A stretch of 64,000 nt of DNA from Rhodoferax sp. U11-2br (GTDB lineage Bacteria > Pseudomonadota > Gammaproteobacteria > Burkholderiales > Burkholderiaceae_C): NCBI RefSeq assembly GCF_018619435.1, contig NZ_JAHFZF010000021.1:17811-81810 (forward strand), written 5' to 3'. Below the pieces are notes generated by a model. That model worked only from the letters and a program-made list of their open reading frames with translations, was not told where the DNA came from and did not search any database. Shown here piece after piece: positions 44,070-52,991 of the stretch. The position numbers and the translations under genes are program-made. The number at the start of each line of letters is the position of its first letter. The stretch's first letter is position 1.

Positions 44070-45598
44070 ACCTGGCACCCCGTCATCAACATCCCCAACG
44101 CAGCTTCGGTGCAGTCCGCAATCGGCAGCTCACCAGCGATCCGTCCTTGGTTCATCACCAGCACCCGGTCCGAGAGCGCCAAAATTTCATCGAGTTCACT
44201 CGACACCACCAGCACCGCACAACCGGCCTGGCGCAGCGCGCGCAGCTGGGTGTAGATGAATTCGATGGCGCCAATGTCCACACCCCGTGTGGGTTGCCCC
44301 ACCAGCAGCACCTTGGGCGCCCGGCCCAACTCACGCGCCAGCACCAGCTTTTGCTGGTTGCCACCCGAGAACTTGCTGCTTGGCAGCAGCGGGTCGCGCG
44401 GGCGGACGTCAAAACGCTCCATCATGTCCACCGTGGCGTGTTGCATGTGGGCATGGTTCATCCAGCCACCACTGGAATACTCGGGCAGATCGTCGTACCC
44501 CAGCACCGCGGACTCCCAGGCGGCAAAGGCCATGACCAAGGCGCGTGCGTGCCGGTCTTCGGGCACATGCGCAAGACCCAGCGCACGCGCCTGGCTGGGG
44601 CTGAGCCATTGCGACGGCTCAAACTGGCTGCCCAGCACCTGCAACTGGCCCTGGTCGGGGGTCAGCAGGCCGGTCAACACATCCATCAACTCACTCTGGC
44701 CGTTGCCAGAAACACCGGCCACACCCACCATTTCACCGGCACGCAGGCTCAAGGAAACATCTTTGAGGCGGAACACCCCCAGGCTGTCGGTGACAGACAG
44801 GTTCTCGGCCTGCAACAACACCTCACCGGGCTGGTGGGCGCCGTCGGCCGAGCGGCCCATATGCACCTTGCGCCCGACCATGGCCTGCGCCAGACCTTCG
44901 ATCGAAGCCTGGGCAATCGGCAGCTCGGCCACCACCTGACCAGCGCGCATCACGGTGACCACATCACATAGCGCCATCACTTCCTTGAGTTTGTGGGTGA
45001 TCAGGATCAGCGTGGTTCCCTGCTCGCGCAGGCGCTTGAGCACCCCAAACAGCTGGGTGGTTTCCTGCGGCGTCAACACTGCGGTGGGTTCGTCCAGAAT
45101 CAGAATCTTGGCGCCACGGTACAGGGTCTTGAGGATTTCCAGCCGCTGGCGGTCGCCCACAGGCAGATCCGCTACCAGACTGTCGAGCGGGATTTGTAAA
45201 CCGGTGGAAACCATCAAGTCGTTGAGCTTGCTGCGCACCTGGGCGTCAGAGCGCTGCAGCAGCCAGTGCGGCTCGGCGCCAAGCATCACGTTCTCCAGCG
45301 CGGTCAAGGTGTCGACCAGCATGAAGTGCTGGTGCACCATGCCGATGCCGCGCGCGATAGCGTCGTCTGCATTGCGTATGTCGGCTGGCTGGCCGAATAC
45401 CTCGATCTGCCCGCTGTCGGCCTGGTAAAAGCCGTACAGGATCGACATCAGCGTGCTTTTGCCGGCACCGTTTTCACCCACGATGCCATGCACCGTGCCA
45501 GTGCGCACCGTCAAATCGACGTTGGCATTGGCCGCCACCGCACCAAAATGTTTATGGATGGCGGTCATACGGACCGCCACTGGGGTTGGTTCAAGCAT
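44066..45598 (-). CDS. ABC transporter ATPase with two nucleotide-binding domains, sugar/nucleoside type
   Basis: 510 residues, two ATPase domains in one chain. Domain 1 has GIVGENGAGKSTLMSILYGF, DLPVGDRQRLEILKTL as a signature variant and ILDEPTAVLTPQE. Domain 2 has a weaker Walker A (GVAGVSGNGQSELMDVL) with Gln-Ser for Lys-Ser/Thr, FSGGNQQKLVLARELG, and a degenerate Walker B region (VLLVGQPTRGVDIG), as is usual for the RbsA/YufO type. It is the ATPase of the BMP-type nucleoside importer. Confidence 0.93.
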   Translation of the reverse strand: MLEPTPVAVRMTAIHKHFGAVAANANVDLTVRTGTVHGIVGENGAGKSTLMSILYGFYQADSGQIEVFGQPADIRNADDAIARGIGMVHQHFMLVDTLTALENVMLGAEPHWLLQRSDAQVRSKLNDLMVSTGLQIPLDSLVADLPVGDRQRLEILKTLYRGAKILILDEPTAVLTPQETTQLFGVLKRLREQGTTLILITHKLKEVMALCDVVTVMRAGQVVAELPIAQASIEGLAQAMVGRKVHMGRSADGAHQPGEVLLQAENLSVTDSLGVFRLKDVSLSLRAGEMVGVAGVSGNGQSELMDVLTGLLTPDQGQLQVLGSQFEPSQWLSPSQARALGLAHVPEDRHARALVMAFAAWESAVLGYDDLPEYSSGGWMNHAHMQHATVDMMERFDVRPRDPLLPSSKFSGGNQQKLVLARELGRAPKVLLVGQPTRGVDIGAIEFIYTQLRALRQAGCAVLVVSSELDEILALSDRVLVMNQGRIAGELPIADCTEAALGMLMTGCQV

Positions 45599-45659
45599 CT
45601 TGCAAAGCCCGGTGGTTGGCCGGGTGGCCTGAAGAGGTGTGTGTCCAGACTTTATACAT

Positions 45660-45708
45660 CTTTTTGGGCTCTAGCCCTTATTCTGCTTGGGTGGATAGCT
45701 ATATCTAT
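45660..45708. repeat. Dispersed palindromic repeat (intergenic)
   Basis: TTTTTGGGCTCTAGCCCTTATT, loop, a degenerate right arm, then GGATAGCTATATC. It lies in the gap between the transporter ATPase and the substrate-binding protein gene. Confidence 0.75.
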
Positions 45709-45812
45709 GAGAGTCATTCAGGGCTGTTGACACACGCACGCCAACTGGACGGGGCGCAGCGGCATCAACAGCCGCATGGACCTGGCTCGGCACACGCCGA
45801 GCCGCCACAACA

Positions 45813-46793
45813 TCAATATTTACAAGCGTTGTCCGCCATGTAATCAGCCACCTTGATCTTGCCGCTGATGATGTCGGCCTTGGCGGCTTCTACCTTTTTC
45901 TTCATCTCAGGGGTCACCAGTTTGGCGTTGTACTGGTCCATGGCATAACTCACGCCGTTGCCTTTGAGACCGAGCACCAAAACGCCGGGTTTGAACGACT
46001 TGGCCACGTCGTACACCGCCACATCGATGCCCTTGACCATCGAGGTCAGCATGGTGCCGGGCTGCACATGGTTCTGGTTGCTGTCCACACCAATGGCGAG
46101 TTTGCCGCTGTCCTTGGCGGCTTGGTAAACACCCATGCCGGTGCCGCCCGCTGCGGCGAACACCACATCGGCGCCCTTGGCGAACTGGGCCTTGGCCAAC
46201 TCACCACCACGTGCCGGGTCGGCCCAGGCTGCACCCGTGGTACCGGTCATGTTGGAAAACACCTCTGCCTTGGGGTTGATGTATTTGGCGCCCTGCTCAT
46301 AGCCGCACTGGAACTTGCGGATCAACGGGATGTCCATGCCACCAATAAAACCGACCTTGCCGGTTTTGCTGGCAATCGCCGCCATGGCGCCCACCAGGAA
46401 GCTGCCTTCGTGTTCCTTGAACACCACCGACTGCACATTGGGCAGGTCCACCACGCTGTCAATGATGGCGAACTGCAGCTTGGGGAATTCTTTGGCCAGC
46501 TTCTCGATGGCGGAAGCCTGGCTGAAACCGACACCAATGATCGGTGTGGCGCCACGTTCGGCCATACGGCGCAGGGCCTGTTCACGCTGGGATTCGTTGG
46601 AGATTTCAAACTCCAAATATTTTTTGCCCGTTTCCTTCTTCCACATCTCCATGCCGTTGTAAGCCGCCTCGTTGAACGACTTGTCAAACTTGCCACCCAT
46701 GTCGTACACCACCGAAGGTTCGGCCAACACAGCCGTTGCCACCAGGGCAGCAGCGGCGACAACACTCAGACGCAAAACAGATTTCAGAGCCAT
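45813..46793 (-). CDS. BMP family substrate-binding protein (nucleoside-type ABC importer)
   Basis: 326 residues. A cleavable signal peptide (ALKSVLRLSVVAAAALVATA, cleavage after VLA) leads to a BMP/PnrA-type fold: VVYDMGGKFDKSFNEAAYNG, ISNESQREQALRRMAERGAT, then PIIGVGFSQASAIEKLAKEF and VDSNQNHVQPGTMLTSMVKG. No lipobox is present, so it is a soluble periplasmic protein. BMP proteins bind purine nucleosides; the neighbouring nucleoside hydrolase supports that here. It is the upstream gene of the transporter set but separated from the ATPase by 214 bp that contain a repeat. Confidence 0.9.
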   Translation of the reverse strand: MALKSVLRLSVVAAAALVATAVLAEPSVVYDMGGKFDKSFNEAAYNGMEMWKKETGKKYLEFEISNESQREQALRRMAERGATPIIGVGFSQASAIEKLAKEFPKLQFAIIDSVVDLPNVQSVVFKEHEGSFLVGAMAAIASKTGKVGFIGGMDIPLIRKFQCGYEQGAKYINPKAEVFSNMTGTTGAAWADPARGGELAKAQFAKGADVVFAAAGGTGMGVYQAAKDSGKLAIGVDSNQNHVQPGTMLTSMVKGIDVAVYDVAKSFKPGVLVLGLKGNGVSYAMDQYNAKLVTPEMKKKVEAAKADIISGKIKVADYMADNACKY

Positions 46794-46974
46794 GACAAAT
46801 CACTTTCAAAAGTTGAACAAACCCCGGCCAAAACCGGGTCGACAAAGACAAGCAGGCACTATGCCACGATTTAGGCGCTGCCAGCCCGCGCGACATAATG
46901 GCGGCCCCCTACTGACTCAAAAAATAGGCCCCTGATGCTGCTTGGCGGCGCTGCCAACTGCTTGACCCACCCCC

Positions 46975-48000
46975 ATGACCCACACCGCGATGTTCCACCC
47001 ACCCAGAAAAGTCATTTACGACACCGACCCCGGCGTGGACGACGCCATGGCTCTGTATTACGCGCTGGCCCACCCCGACATCGAGGTGGTCGGCATCACC
47101 ACCACTTTTGGCAATGTGTATGTGGAACAGGCGGCCACCAATGCGCTGTACCTCACTGCGCTGACGGGCCGCTTGATCTCGGTGACCCAAGGTGTGGCGC
47201 AACCTCTGGTGAAAACCGCTGAGCCCCCACCCGACTACATCCACGGTGCCGACGGCCTGGGCAACCTGCCCCAGCGCCTGGCCACCCAGGGCAAGCTGGA
47301 CCCACGTTCATCGGCCCAGTTCATCGTCGACCAAGCGCGCCAGTTCCCCGGCGAGATCACCCTGGTGGCGGTCGGCCCGCTGGGCAACCTGGCCACCGCG
47401 CTGCAACTGGCGCCCGAGTTGCCCACCCTGGTGCGCGAGGTGATCCTGATGGGCGGTGCGGTGCTGGAGTCTGGCAATGTGTCACCGGTGGCCGAAGCCA
47501 ACATCTGGAACGACCCGCATGCTGCAGACGCGGTATTTACCGCAGGCTGGCCTTTGACTATGGTTGGGCTGGATGTGACGCACCAGGTGATCCTGCCTTT
47601 GAGCCTGTTCAAGCAGATTGCCGAACACCATCAACACATCGCGACCGACACCCTGCACCACGCGGTGGCGTTCTACAGCGCGTTTTACAGTGAACGCGAC
47701 CCGGTGGTGGGCCAGGTCACCGGTTGTTACGGCCACGATGTGCTGGCCTTTGTGGTGCTGACCAACCCCGAACTCTTCACCCTGCAGACCGGTCGGGTGC
47801 GGGTGGCGGTGGACGGGTTGGCGCAGGGCCAGACCATGATGCAGCGCAAGGCGGTGACTTACCCGCAGCATGGCTGGCACGAGGAGATTCCGCACACCCA
47901 GGTGTGTATGCAGGTGCAGGCCGAAGCTTGCCGGGCTGTGGTGCAAACCACTCTGCAGAGAGAGTGGTTGCAAAATCCGCTTCTAGCCCTTTCCGAATAA
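46975..48000 (+). CDS. Inosine/uridine-preferring nucleoside hydrolase
   Basis: 341 residues, soluble. The Ca-binding Asp cluster is VIYDTDPGVDDAMALYYALA; ITTTFGNVYVEQAATNAL, EITLVAVGPLGNLATALQLA, MGGAVLESGNVSPVAEANIW and MVGLDVTHQ complete the family pattern. It splits nucleosides to base and ribose. The gene is divergent from the BMP transporter and faces rpiA, which can channel ribose-5-phosphate. The last residues (NPLLALSE) and stop come from a copy of the palindromic repeat, so the C-terminus differs from the ancestral one. ATG 46990 is an alternative start. Confidence 0.92.
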   Translation: MTHTAMFHPPRKVIYDTDPGVDDAMALYYALAHPDIEVVGITTTFGNVYVEQAATNALYLTALTGRLISVTQGVAQPLVKTAEPPPDYIHGADGLGNLPQRLATQGKLDPRSSAQFIVDQARQFPGEITLVAVGPLGNLATALQLAPELPTLVREVILMGGAVLESGNVSPVAEANIWNDPHAADAVFTAGWPLTMVGLDVTHQVILPLSLFKQIAEHHQHIATDTLHHAVAFYSAFYSERDPVVGQVTGCYGHDVLAFVVLTNPELFTLQTGRVRVAVDGLAQGQTMMQRKAVTYPQHGWHEEIPHTQVCMQVQAEACRAVVQTTLQREWLQNPLLALSE

Positions 48001-48019
48001 GGGCTAATAGCTACTGATT
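47972..48019. repeat. Dispersed palindromic repeat at the 3' end of the nucleoside hydrolase gene
   Basis: AAAATCCGCTTCTAGCCCTTTC, loop, AATAAGGGCTAATAGCTACTGAT. The repeat begins inside the coding frame; its ATAAGGG supplies the TAA stop at 47998-48000. It stands between the hydrolase and the convergent rpiA gene. Confidence 0.85.
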
Positions 48020-48027
48020 GAATAGCA

Positions 48028-48732
48028 TCAGAACGTCAGCGTCTTGACCCCACTGGCCGTGCCCACCAGGCAGACCTGGGCTTTCTGGAACGCAAACACC
48101 CCCACGGTGACCACACCGGGCCACTGGTTGACCTGCGACTCAAAGGCCAGCGGGTCGCTGATCTGCAGGCCGGTGACATCCAGAATGTGCTGGCCGTTGT
48201 CGGTGACCAGTGGCGCACCATCCTTGAGCCGCAGCACCACGGTGCCGCCCATCGCCTGAAACTGGCGGGTGATGCGATTGACCGCCATCGGGATCACCTC
48301 GACTGGCAGTGGAAACTTGCCCAGGGTCTGCACCAGCTTGGATTCATCGGCAATACAGACAAAACGGCGCGACTGTGCGGCCACAATCTTCTCGCGCGTC
48401 AAGGCCGCGCCGCCGCCCTTGATCAGGTAGCCGTGTGGGTCAACTTCATCCGCACCGTCGATGTAGACCGACAGCTCGGTCATCTCGTTGCAGTCAAACA
48501 CGGTGATGCCGAGTGCCTGCAGCCGCTCGGTGCTGGCCACCGAACTCGACACCGCGCCGGTGATCTGGTCTTTCATACTGGCCAGCGCGTCGATGAACTT
48601 GTTGACCGTGGAGCCAGTGCCCACACCCACAATTTCACCCGGCACCACATACTTCAAAGCAGCCTGACCCACCAGGGTTTTCAGGTCATCCTGGGACAAA
48701 ACAGCGGCGGTCGAGCTTGGGGTGGACGTCAT
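48028..48732 (-). CDS. rpiA: Ribose-5-phosphate isomerase A
   Basis: 234 residues, standard Rpi[17 protein letters not shown] near the N-terminus, [20 protein letters not shown] in the middle and [11 protein letters not shown] after it; the Asp/Lys active-site set in DGADE and KGGG is intact. It interconverts ribose-5-phosphate and ribulose-5-phosphate. The gene is divergent from pyrD, and its start lies within 50 bp of the pyrD start. Confidence 0.97.
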   Translation of the reverse strand: MTSTPSSTAAVLSQDDLKTLVGQAALKYVVPGEIVGVGTGSTVNKFIDALASMKDQITGAVSSSVASTERLQALGITVFDCNEMTELSVYIDGADEVDPHGYLIKGGGAALTREKIVAAQSRRFVCIADESKLVQTLGKFPLPVEVIPMAVNRITRQFQAMGGTVVLRLKDGAPLVTDNGQHILDVTGLQISDPLAFESQVNQWPGVVTVGVFAFQKAQVCLVGTASGVKTLTF

Positions 48733-48779
48733 CGGGGAAAATCCTTGTGATTGATCGGTTTATCTTGAGGAATTATCCA

Positions 48780-49880
48780 ATGGCTCTTCTCCCTTACGCG
48801 CTGGCGCGCCCCTTTTTGTTTGGTATGGACCCCGAGGCCGCGCATGAGCTGACGATCGCGTCGCTGACCCGTACCCAAGGCTCGGCGCTGCGGTGGGCCT
48901 ACGCCAGCAGACCAGTGAGTGACCCGATCACCCTGGCGGGCCTGCGCTTTCCGAACCGCGTTGGCCTGGCCGCCGGGCTGGACAAAAACGCCCGCTGCAT
49001 CGATGGCCTGGGTGCAATGGGTTTCGGCTTTGTCGAAGTCGGCACGGTGACACCGTTGGCGCAACCCGGCAACCCCAAACCGCGCCTGTTTCGCCTGCCC
49101 GAGGCCAAGGCTTTGATCAACCGATTGGGTTTCAACAACGAAGGTTTGCAAAGCTTCATCACCAACGTCAAACAGTCAGCGCTGTACCAAGGTCGTGGCA
49201 CCGGGTGTTGTGGCCCGAACCCGATGTTGCTGGGCCTGAACATCGGCAAAAACGCCGTCACCCCGATCGAGCGCGCCACCGACGACTACCTGACCTGCCT
49301 GGACGGTGTCTACCCCTATGCCGACTACGTCACCGTCAACATCTCCAGCCCCAACACCAAAAACCTGCGCAGCCTGCAAAGCGACGAGGCACTGGACGCC
49401 CTGCTGGGCGCAATCTCCGAACGACGCGAACAGCTGGCGCAGCAACACGGCAAACACATCCCCATCTTCCTGAAAATTGCCCCCGATCTGGATGCGGATC
49501 AGGTCAGCGTGATCGCCCAGACGCTCAAGCGCTATGGCACCAACAGCACCGGCCAGGTCAACAACGCCTGGGGCGTGATCGCCACCAACACCACGCTGAG
49601 CCGCGACGCAGTCAAAGGTCTGGCCCACGCCGAGGAGACCGGCGGCCTCTCAGGCGCGCCAGTGCTGGCCAAAAGCAACCAAGTGGTGAGCCAGTTGCGC
49701 GCCGCGCTGGGCAAAAGCTTTCCCATCATCGGTGCGGGCGGCATCATGAGCGCCGAGGACGCGGTGAGCAAAATCAAGGCCGGCGCCGACGCCGTGCAGA
49801 TCTACACCGGCTTGATCTACCGCGGCCCGGGGCTGGTCAAGGAAGCGGCGGCCCTGATCAAAACCCGCTGCGCGTCCTGA
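48780..49880 (+). CDS. pyrD: Dihydroorotate dehydrogenase (quinone), class 2
   Basis: 366 residues, membrane-associated FMN enzyme of pyrimidine synthesis. It has the class 2 N-terminal extension ([20 protein letters not shown]), [47 protein letters not shown] with the catalytic Ser, FLKIAPDL and [20 protein letters not shown]. The ATG at 48780 follows a TTGAGGAATT site; the open frame from 48717 overlaps rpiA and adds nothing. Confidence 0.96.
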   Translation: MALLPYALARPFLFGMDPEAAHELTIASLTRTQGSALRWAYASRPVSDPITLAGLRFPNRVGLAAGLDKNARCIDGLGAMGFGFVEVGTVTPLAQPGNPKPRLFRLPEAKALINRLGFNNEGLQSFITNVKQSALYQGRGTGCCGPNPMLLGLNIGKNAVTPIERATDDYLTCLDGVYPYADYVTVNISSPNTKNLRSLQSDEALDALLGAISERREQLAQQHGKHIPIFLKIAPDLDADQVSVIAQTLKRYGTNSTGQVNNAWGVIATNTTLSRDAVKGLAHAEETGGLSGAPVLAKSNQVVSQLRAALGKSFPIIGAGGIMSAEDAVSKIKAGADAVQIYTGLIYRGPGLVKEAAALIKTRCAS

Positions 49881-49953
49881 TCAGGCCGCAGATTCACAGG
49901 ACATTCACCCTGTTGACATCGGTATGACTTGTCGGCCATGCACAATGGCTGGC

Positions 49954-50589
49954 ATGACAAAACGTCCACAAACTTTGGGCGAGGAAATCGCCAACAGTGT
50001 GAGCCATGGCGTGGCGCTTTTGGCCGCGCTGCTCAGCATGCCCTTTTTGCTGGCCTCAGCGGGACAACAAAGCGCAGCCAGTTTTGTCGGCACCCTTGTT
50101 TTTGCGACCACCATGGTGCTGCTGTATCTGGCCTCAACGCTGTACCACGCCATGCCGGAGGGGCGTGCCAAACAGGTTTTCTGCAAGCTCGACCACGGCG
50201 CCATCTACCTCTTCATCGCGGGCACCTACACACCGTTTGCGTTGGGTGCCCTCAACGGCGCCTGGGGCTGGAGCCTGTTCACAGTGGTCTGGGTGCTGGC
50301 GGCCATCGGCGTCACACTCAAAGCTTTGAACTGCCTGACCCACCCCTGGTGGTCAACCGGCCTGTATTTGGCGATGGGTTGGTTGGTGGTGATTGCGGCG
50401 GTGCCCTTGTTGGAGCGGGTGCCCTTGCCAGGCATCTTGTGGTTGGTGGCTGGCGGCCTGGCCTACACCGTGGGGGTCATCTTTTTTATGCTGGACTCGC
50501 GGATTCGTTACTCACACGCGGTCTGGCACGGCTTTGTGGTCACAGGCACGGCCTGCCACTTTGTGGCGGTGCAAAACTTCTCGGCCTAA
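49954..50589 (+). CDS. Hemolysin III family (PAQR-like) membrane protein
   Basis: 211 residues with seven membrane helices. Motifs are EEIANSVSHGVALLAALLSM, a central STLYHAMP, the LDHGAIYLFIAGTYTPFALG segment with the metal-ligand-type His, and a late SHAVWHGFVVTGTACHFVAV. Three His residues in these segments form the metal site known in PAQR relatives. Start at ATG 49954; an upstream ATG at 49924 is in frame but adds ten unrelated residues. Confidence 0.88.
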   Translation: MTKRPQTLGEEIANSVSHGVALLAALLSMPFLLASAGQQSAASFVGTLVFATTMVLLYLASTLYHAMPEGRAKQVFCKLDHGAIYLFIAGTYTPFALGALNGAWGWSLFTVVWVLAAIGVTLKALNCLTHPWWSTGLYLAMGWLVVIAAVPLLERVPLPGILWLVAGGLAYTVGVIFFMLDSRIRYSHAVWHGFVVTGTACHFVAVQNFSA

Positions 50590-50743
50590 CCTTGCTGCAG
50601 TCAGGTAAAGGCCGTTGGCCACAGGTCAAGACGGGTACAAACGCAGCCAGGATGGGCCAAGTTCAGCAAGTCAATTTTTTAGCCGTTTTGCTGATTTTGA
50701 ATTTTCCGACCCAACAGATACGTTCAGACCCAAAAATATTGGC

Positions 50744-50749
50744 TATAAT
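50744..50749 (+). promoter_or_regulatory. Putative -10 element of the tRNA-Lys promoter
   Basis: A perfect TATAAT lies 35 bases before the mature tRNA start. The -35 region (around CGTTCA or GTTCAG) is weak. The AT-rich block from about 50677 stands out in a GC-rich region and supports a promoter. Confidence 0.6.
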
Positions 50750-50783
50750 CTAGGGCTTGTCTGATCTTGATTCACTCAAGAAA

Positions 50784-50859
50784 GGGATGTTAGCTCAGTT
50801 GGTAGAGCAGCGGACTTTTAATCCGTTTGTCGTGGGTTCGACCCCCGCACATCCCACCA
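50784..50859 (+). tRNA. tRNA-Lys (anticodon TTT)
   Basis: A 76-base cloverleaf with encoded CCA: acceptor GGGATGT pairs with ACATCCC, the D arm holds AGCTCAGTTGGTAGAGC, the anticodon loop is CTTTTAA with TTT at 50817-50819, and the T arm is GTGGGTTCGACCCCCGC. It is followed by its own terminator, so it is transcribed alone. Confidence 0.97.
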
Positions 50860-50870
50860 AATTCAGAATC

Positions 50871-50907
50871 AAAACCGCACTATCGAAATGGTAGTGCGGT
50901 TTTTTCT
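50871..50907 (+). terminator. Rho-independent terminator of tRNA-Lys
   Basis: AAAACCGCACTA, a 9-base loop, TAGTGCGGTTTTTTC. A 12-bp stem with a T run directly after the tRNA. Confidence 0.92.
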
Positions 50908-51067
50908 TGGTGTTTGCTTGTCGCCATTTGCAACACGTTTTTGGTAGGCGTGACGGTGGCCTGCGACTCAACTGGACATCGCCAAACGTTTCACCTCCAC
51001 ACCATGGTTCTGGAGCGACCCGCACAAGAAAGATGGCAAGTGGTCGGCTTGTCAGCAGGTATCGAAA

Positions 51068-51382
51068 CTACAGCTGTTCAATGGCGGCGCGGACAAGCGC
51101 GACAGCCCGTTGAACACCCGCAGCATCGTCGTACCGCACCTCCATCCACGGCGACGACGCTGATCGTGAAGGGTGGTGAACCGAGCCCTCTGGGTGCTTC
51201 AATGCCATGGCCTGAATCACCTTCTTGGTCAGACGCAGGTCCAACTCTCTGTCATGGTGGAAATGGCCAAACTCTTTGCCGCAAAAAAACAGCGCGGTGC
51301 CCCCAGCCACCGAGGAAGGCTTTGCCATGACGCCTTCAATCGCCTCCAACTTGCGCATTAGTTCTACCTTGAGGTGGTCCAT
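51068..51382 (-). CDS. DUF5519 (luciferase-associated) domain protein, 104 aa
   Basis: A small soluble protein: MDHLKVELMRKLEAIEGVMA, GTALFFCGKEFGHFHHDREL, DLRLTKKVIQAMALKHPEGS, then a Ser-rich and DDAAGVQRAVALVRAAIEQL end. This is the DUF5519 layout, a domain first noted in proteins annotated as luciferase-related. Nothing in it indicates catalysis. It lies beside the VOC gene, in a short block between tRNA-Lys and the pmd region. Confidence 0.7.
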   Translation of the reverse strand: MDHLKVELMRKLEAIEGVMAKPSSVAGGTALFFCGKEFGHFHHDRELDLRLTKKVIQAMALKHPEGSVHHPSRSASSPWMEVRYDDAAGVQRAVALVRAAIEQL

Positions 51383-51434
51383 TCAAATGATGCGGGGGCG
51401 CGACTTTGTAGTTTCCAACACGGCTCCCTACTCT

Positions 51435-51803
51435 TTAATCCGTATTTTGGCCAATACGCCACAACACACCAAACGGATCGTCAAGACAAAAGTCCCGCAT
51501 TTTCCATGGCTGGTCTTCCAGAGCAGTGACCCGCGTTCCGTACTTCGCCAGAACACTACTCTTCTGAACGTGATCCCAACACGACTGCACATCCTCAACC
51601 AGGATATGCATCATGAAGTTTTCCGCAAATGATTCCGCGCAAAAGTCTTGGAGCAAAAAACTGACACGGCCAAAGTTGAAATAGGCAATGCCGCCGCCCT
51701 CCGACGCCATGGTGAAACCAAGATCCTTGTAGAACTGCTTTGACAGCTCGAAATCCTTGGAGGGAACAAACGCTTTGATTTCAGTAACTTTTAAATTGGG
51801 CAC
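51435..51803 (-). CDS. VOC (glyoxalase/bleomycin-resistance) family protein
   Basis: 122 residues from the GTG at 51803, preceded by GGAGAG seven bases upstream. There is no in-frame ATG before the family sequence begins. VOC features: TEIKAFVPSKDFELSKQFYK, DLGFTMASEGGGIAYFNFGR, HILVEDVQSCWDH and a final PWKMRDFCLDDPFGVLWRIG. Metal-ligand positions suggest His and Glu types are only partly present. Members include dioxygenases, glyoxalases and antibiotic-binding proteins; the function here is open. A longer open frame to 51905 is not supported. Confidence 0.8.
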   Translation of the reverse strand: MPNLKVTEIKAFVPSKDFELSKQFYKDLGFTMASEGGGIAYFNFGRVSFLLQDFCAESFAENFMMHILVEDVQSCWDHVQKSSVLAKYGTRVTALEDQPWKMRDFCLDDPFGVLWRIGQNTD

Positions 51804-51944
51804 AACTTGTCTCTCCAAAACGCCGAACAAGAGTTCCGGCGTAAAAACAGCTTTGTAAGCTGGACGCTGACCCAAACATGGGGCGACAAAAACGACGTAC
51901 TCCAAATAGCTGGACGCGACACTTTTTGAACCACCTCCAACAAA

Positions 51945-52949
51945 TTAGAACTGCTCCGTCTGCGCGTCCAGATTGCCCTGCGCGTTGTAGCGGCTGCCTG
52001 CCACGGTGTGCTGGTTGATCAAAGCATCCAATTTCACCAAAACATCGGCACTCAAGGTCACGTCCAGGGCGCCCAGGTTGTCCTGCAGGTGGTCCACACG
52101 GGTGGTGCCGGGGATCGGGATGATGTGCTCGGCACGCTGCAGCAACCAGGCCAGCGCCAGCTGCGCCGGGCTGCAACCAACCTCGTCGGCCAGTCTCCGG
52201 TAGGCGGGCAGCAGACGTGCGTTGGCCTCCCAGTTGGATCCCTCAAAACGCGGCATGCTGCGGCGCAGGTCATTGGCCTCAAAGCTCTCCGGTTGCAGCG
52301 GCTCACCGGCCAGAAAACCCCGCCCCACCGGGCTGAAAGCCACAAAGGCCACGCCCAGTTCTTTGCAAGCCTGCAACACCGCAATCTCGGGGTTGCGCGT
52401 CCACAGCGAATACTCGGTCTGCATCGCGGCAATCGGGTGCACCGCGTGAGCGCGGCGCAGGGTGGCTGCCGACATTTCAGACAGGCCGATGGCGCGGATA
52501 TACCCCTTGCGCACCAGGTCGCTCAAAGCACCCACACTGTCTTCAATCGGCACCGTTTTGTCGAGCCGGTGGATGTAATAGAGGTCAATCACATCGGTCT
52601 GCAGACGGCGCAGGCTGGCCTCACAGGTGCGGCGCAAGGTGTCAGGGCGCCCGTCGATCACCCGCACCAGCTTGCCGTCGCCGTTGACGTCGACACCGGT
52701 CATGCCACATTTGCTGGCCAGGGTGAAACGCTGTCGGTGTGTCTTCAACACCCGGCCAATCAGGGATTCGTTAGCGCCAAAACCGTAGAGCGAGGCGGTG
52801 TCAAACAGGGTGACGCCAGCGTCCAGCGCTTGCAGCAAAACACGTTCGCCCTGCTGGTCGGTGATCGGGGCGCCATACCCCTGGCTGAGGTTCATGCAGC
52901 CCAGGCCGATGGCAGAGACGGAGAAAGGGCCGAGTTGTCGTGTTTGCAT
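51945..52949 (-). CDS. Aldo/keto reductase
   Basis: 334 residues, (beta/alpha)8 barrel NADPH oxidoreductase. It begins MQTRQLGPFSVSAIGLGCMN and has the catalytic set Asp and Tyr in FDTASLYGFGANESLIG, Lys in LASKCGM and His in DLYYIHRLDKTVPIED, plus the cofactor segment IIPIPGTTRVDHLQDNLGAL. It follows pmdC on the same strand after 42 bp and may be cotranscribed with the pmd genes, but it is not a known step of the pathway. Confidence 0.92.
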   Translation of the reverse strand: MQTRQLGPFSVSAIGLGCMNLSQGYGAPITDQQGERVLLQALDAGVTLFDTASLYGFGANESLIGRVLKTHRQRFTLASKCGMTGVDVNGDGKLVRVIDGRPDTLRRTCEASLRRLQTDVIDLYYIHRLDKTVPIEDSVGALSDLVRKGYIRAIGLSEMSAATLRRAHAVHPIAAMQTEYSLWTRNPEIAVLQACKELGVAFVAFSPVGRGFLAGEPLQPESFEANDLRRSMPRFEGSNWEANARLLPAYRRLADEVGCSPAQLALAWLLQRAEHIIPIPGTTRVDHLQDNLGALDVTLSADVLVKLDALINQHTVAGSRYNAQGNLDAQTEQF

Positions 52950-52991
52950 GTCAAAAAAAAGATCGGTTGGTTGGCAACCGATTGTGCAGCC

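Noticed and set aside
50784..51905. tRNA-Lys as the attachment site of a genomic island carrying the DUF5519 and VOC genes
   Set aside because: No copy of the tRNA 3' end of useful length was found downstream; the best match near 51393 is only about 8 bases (TGCGGGGG). No integrase gene is present.
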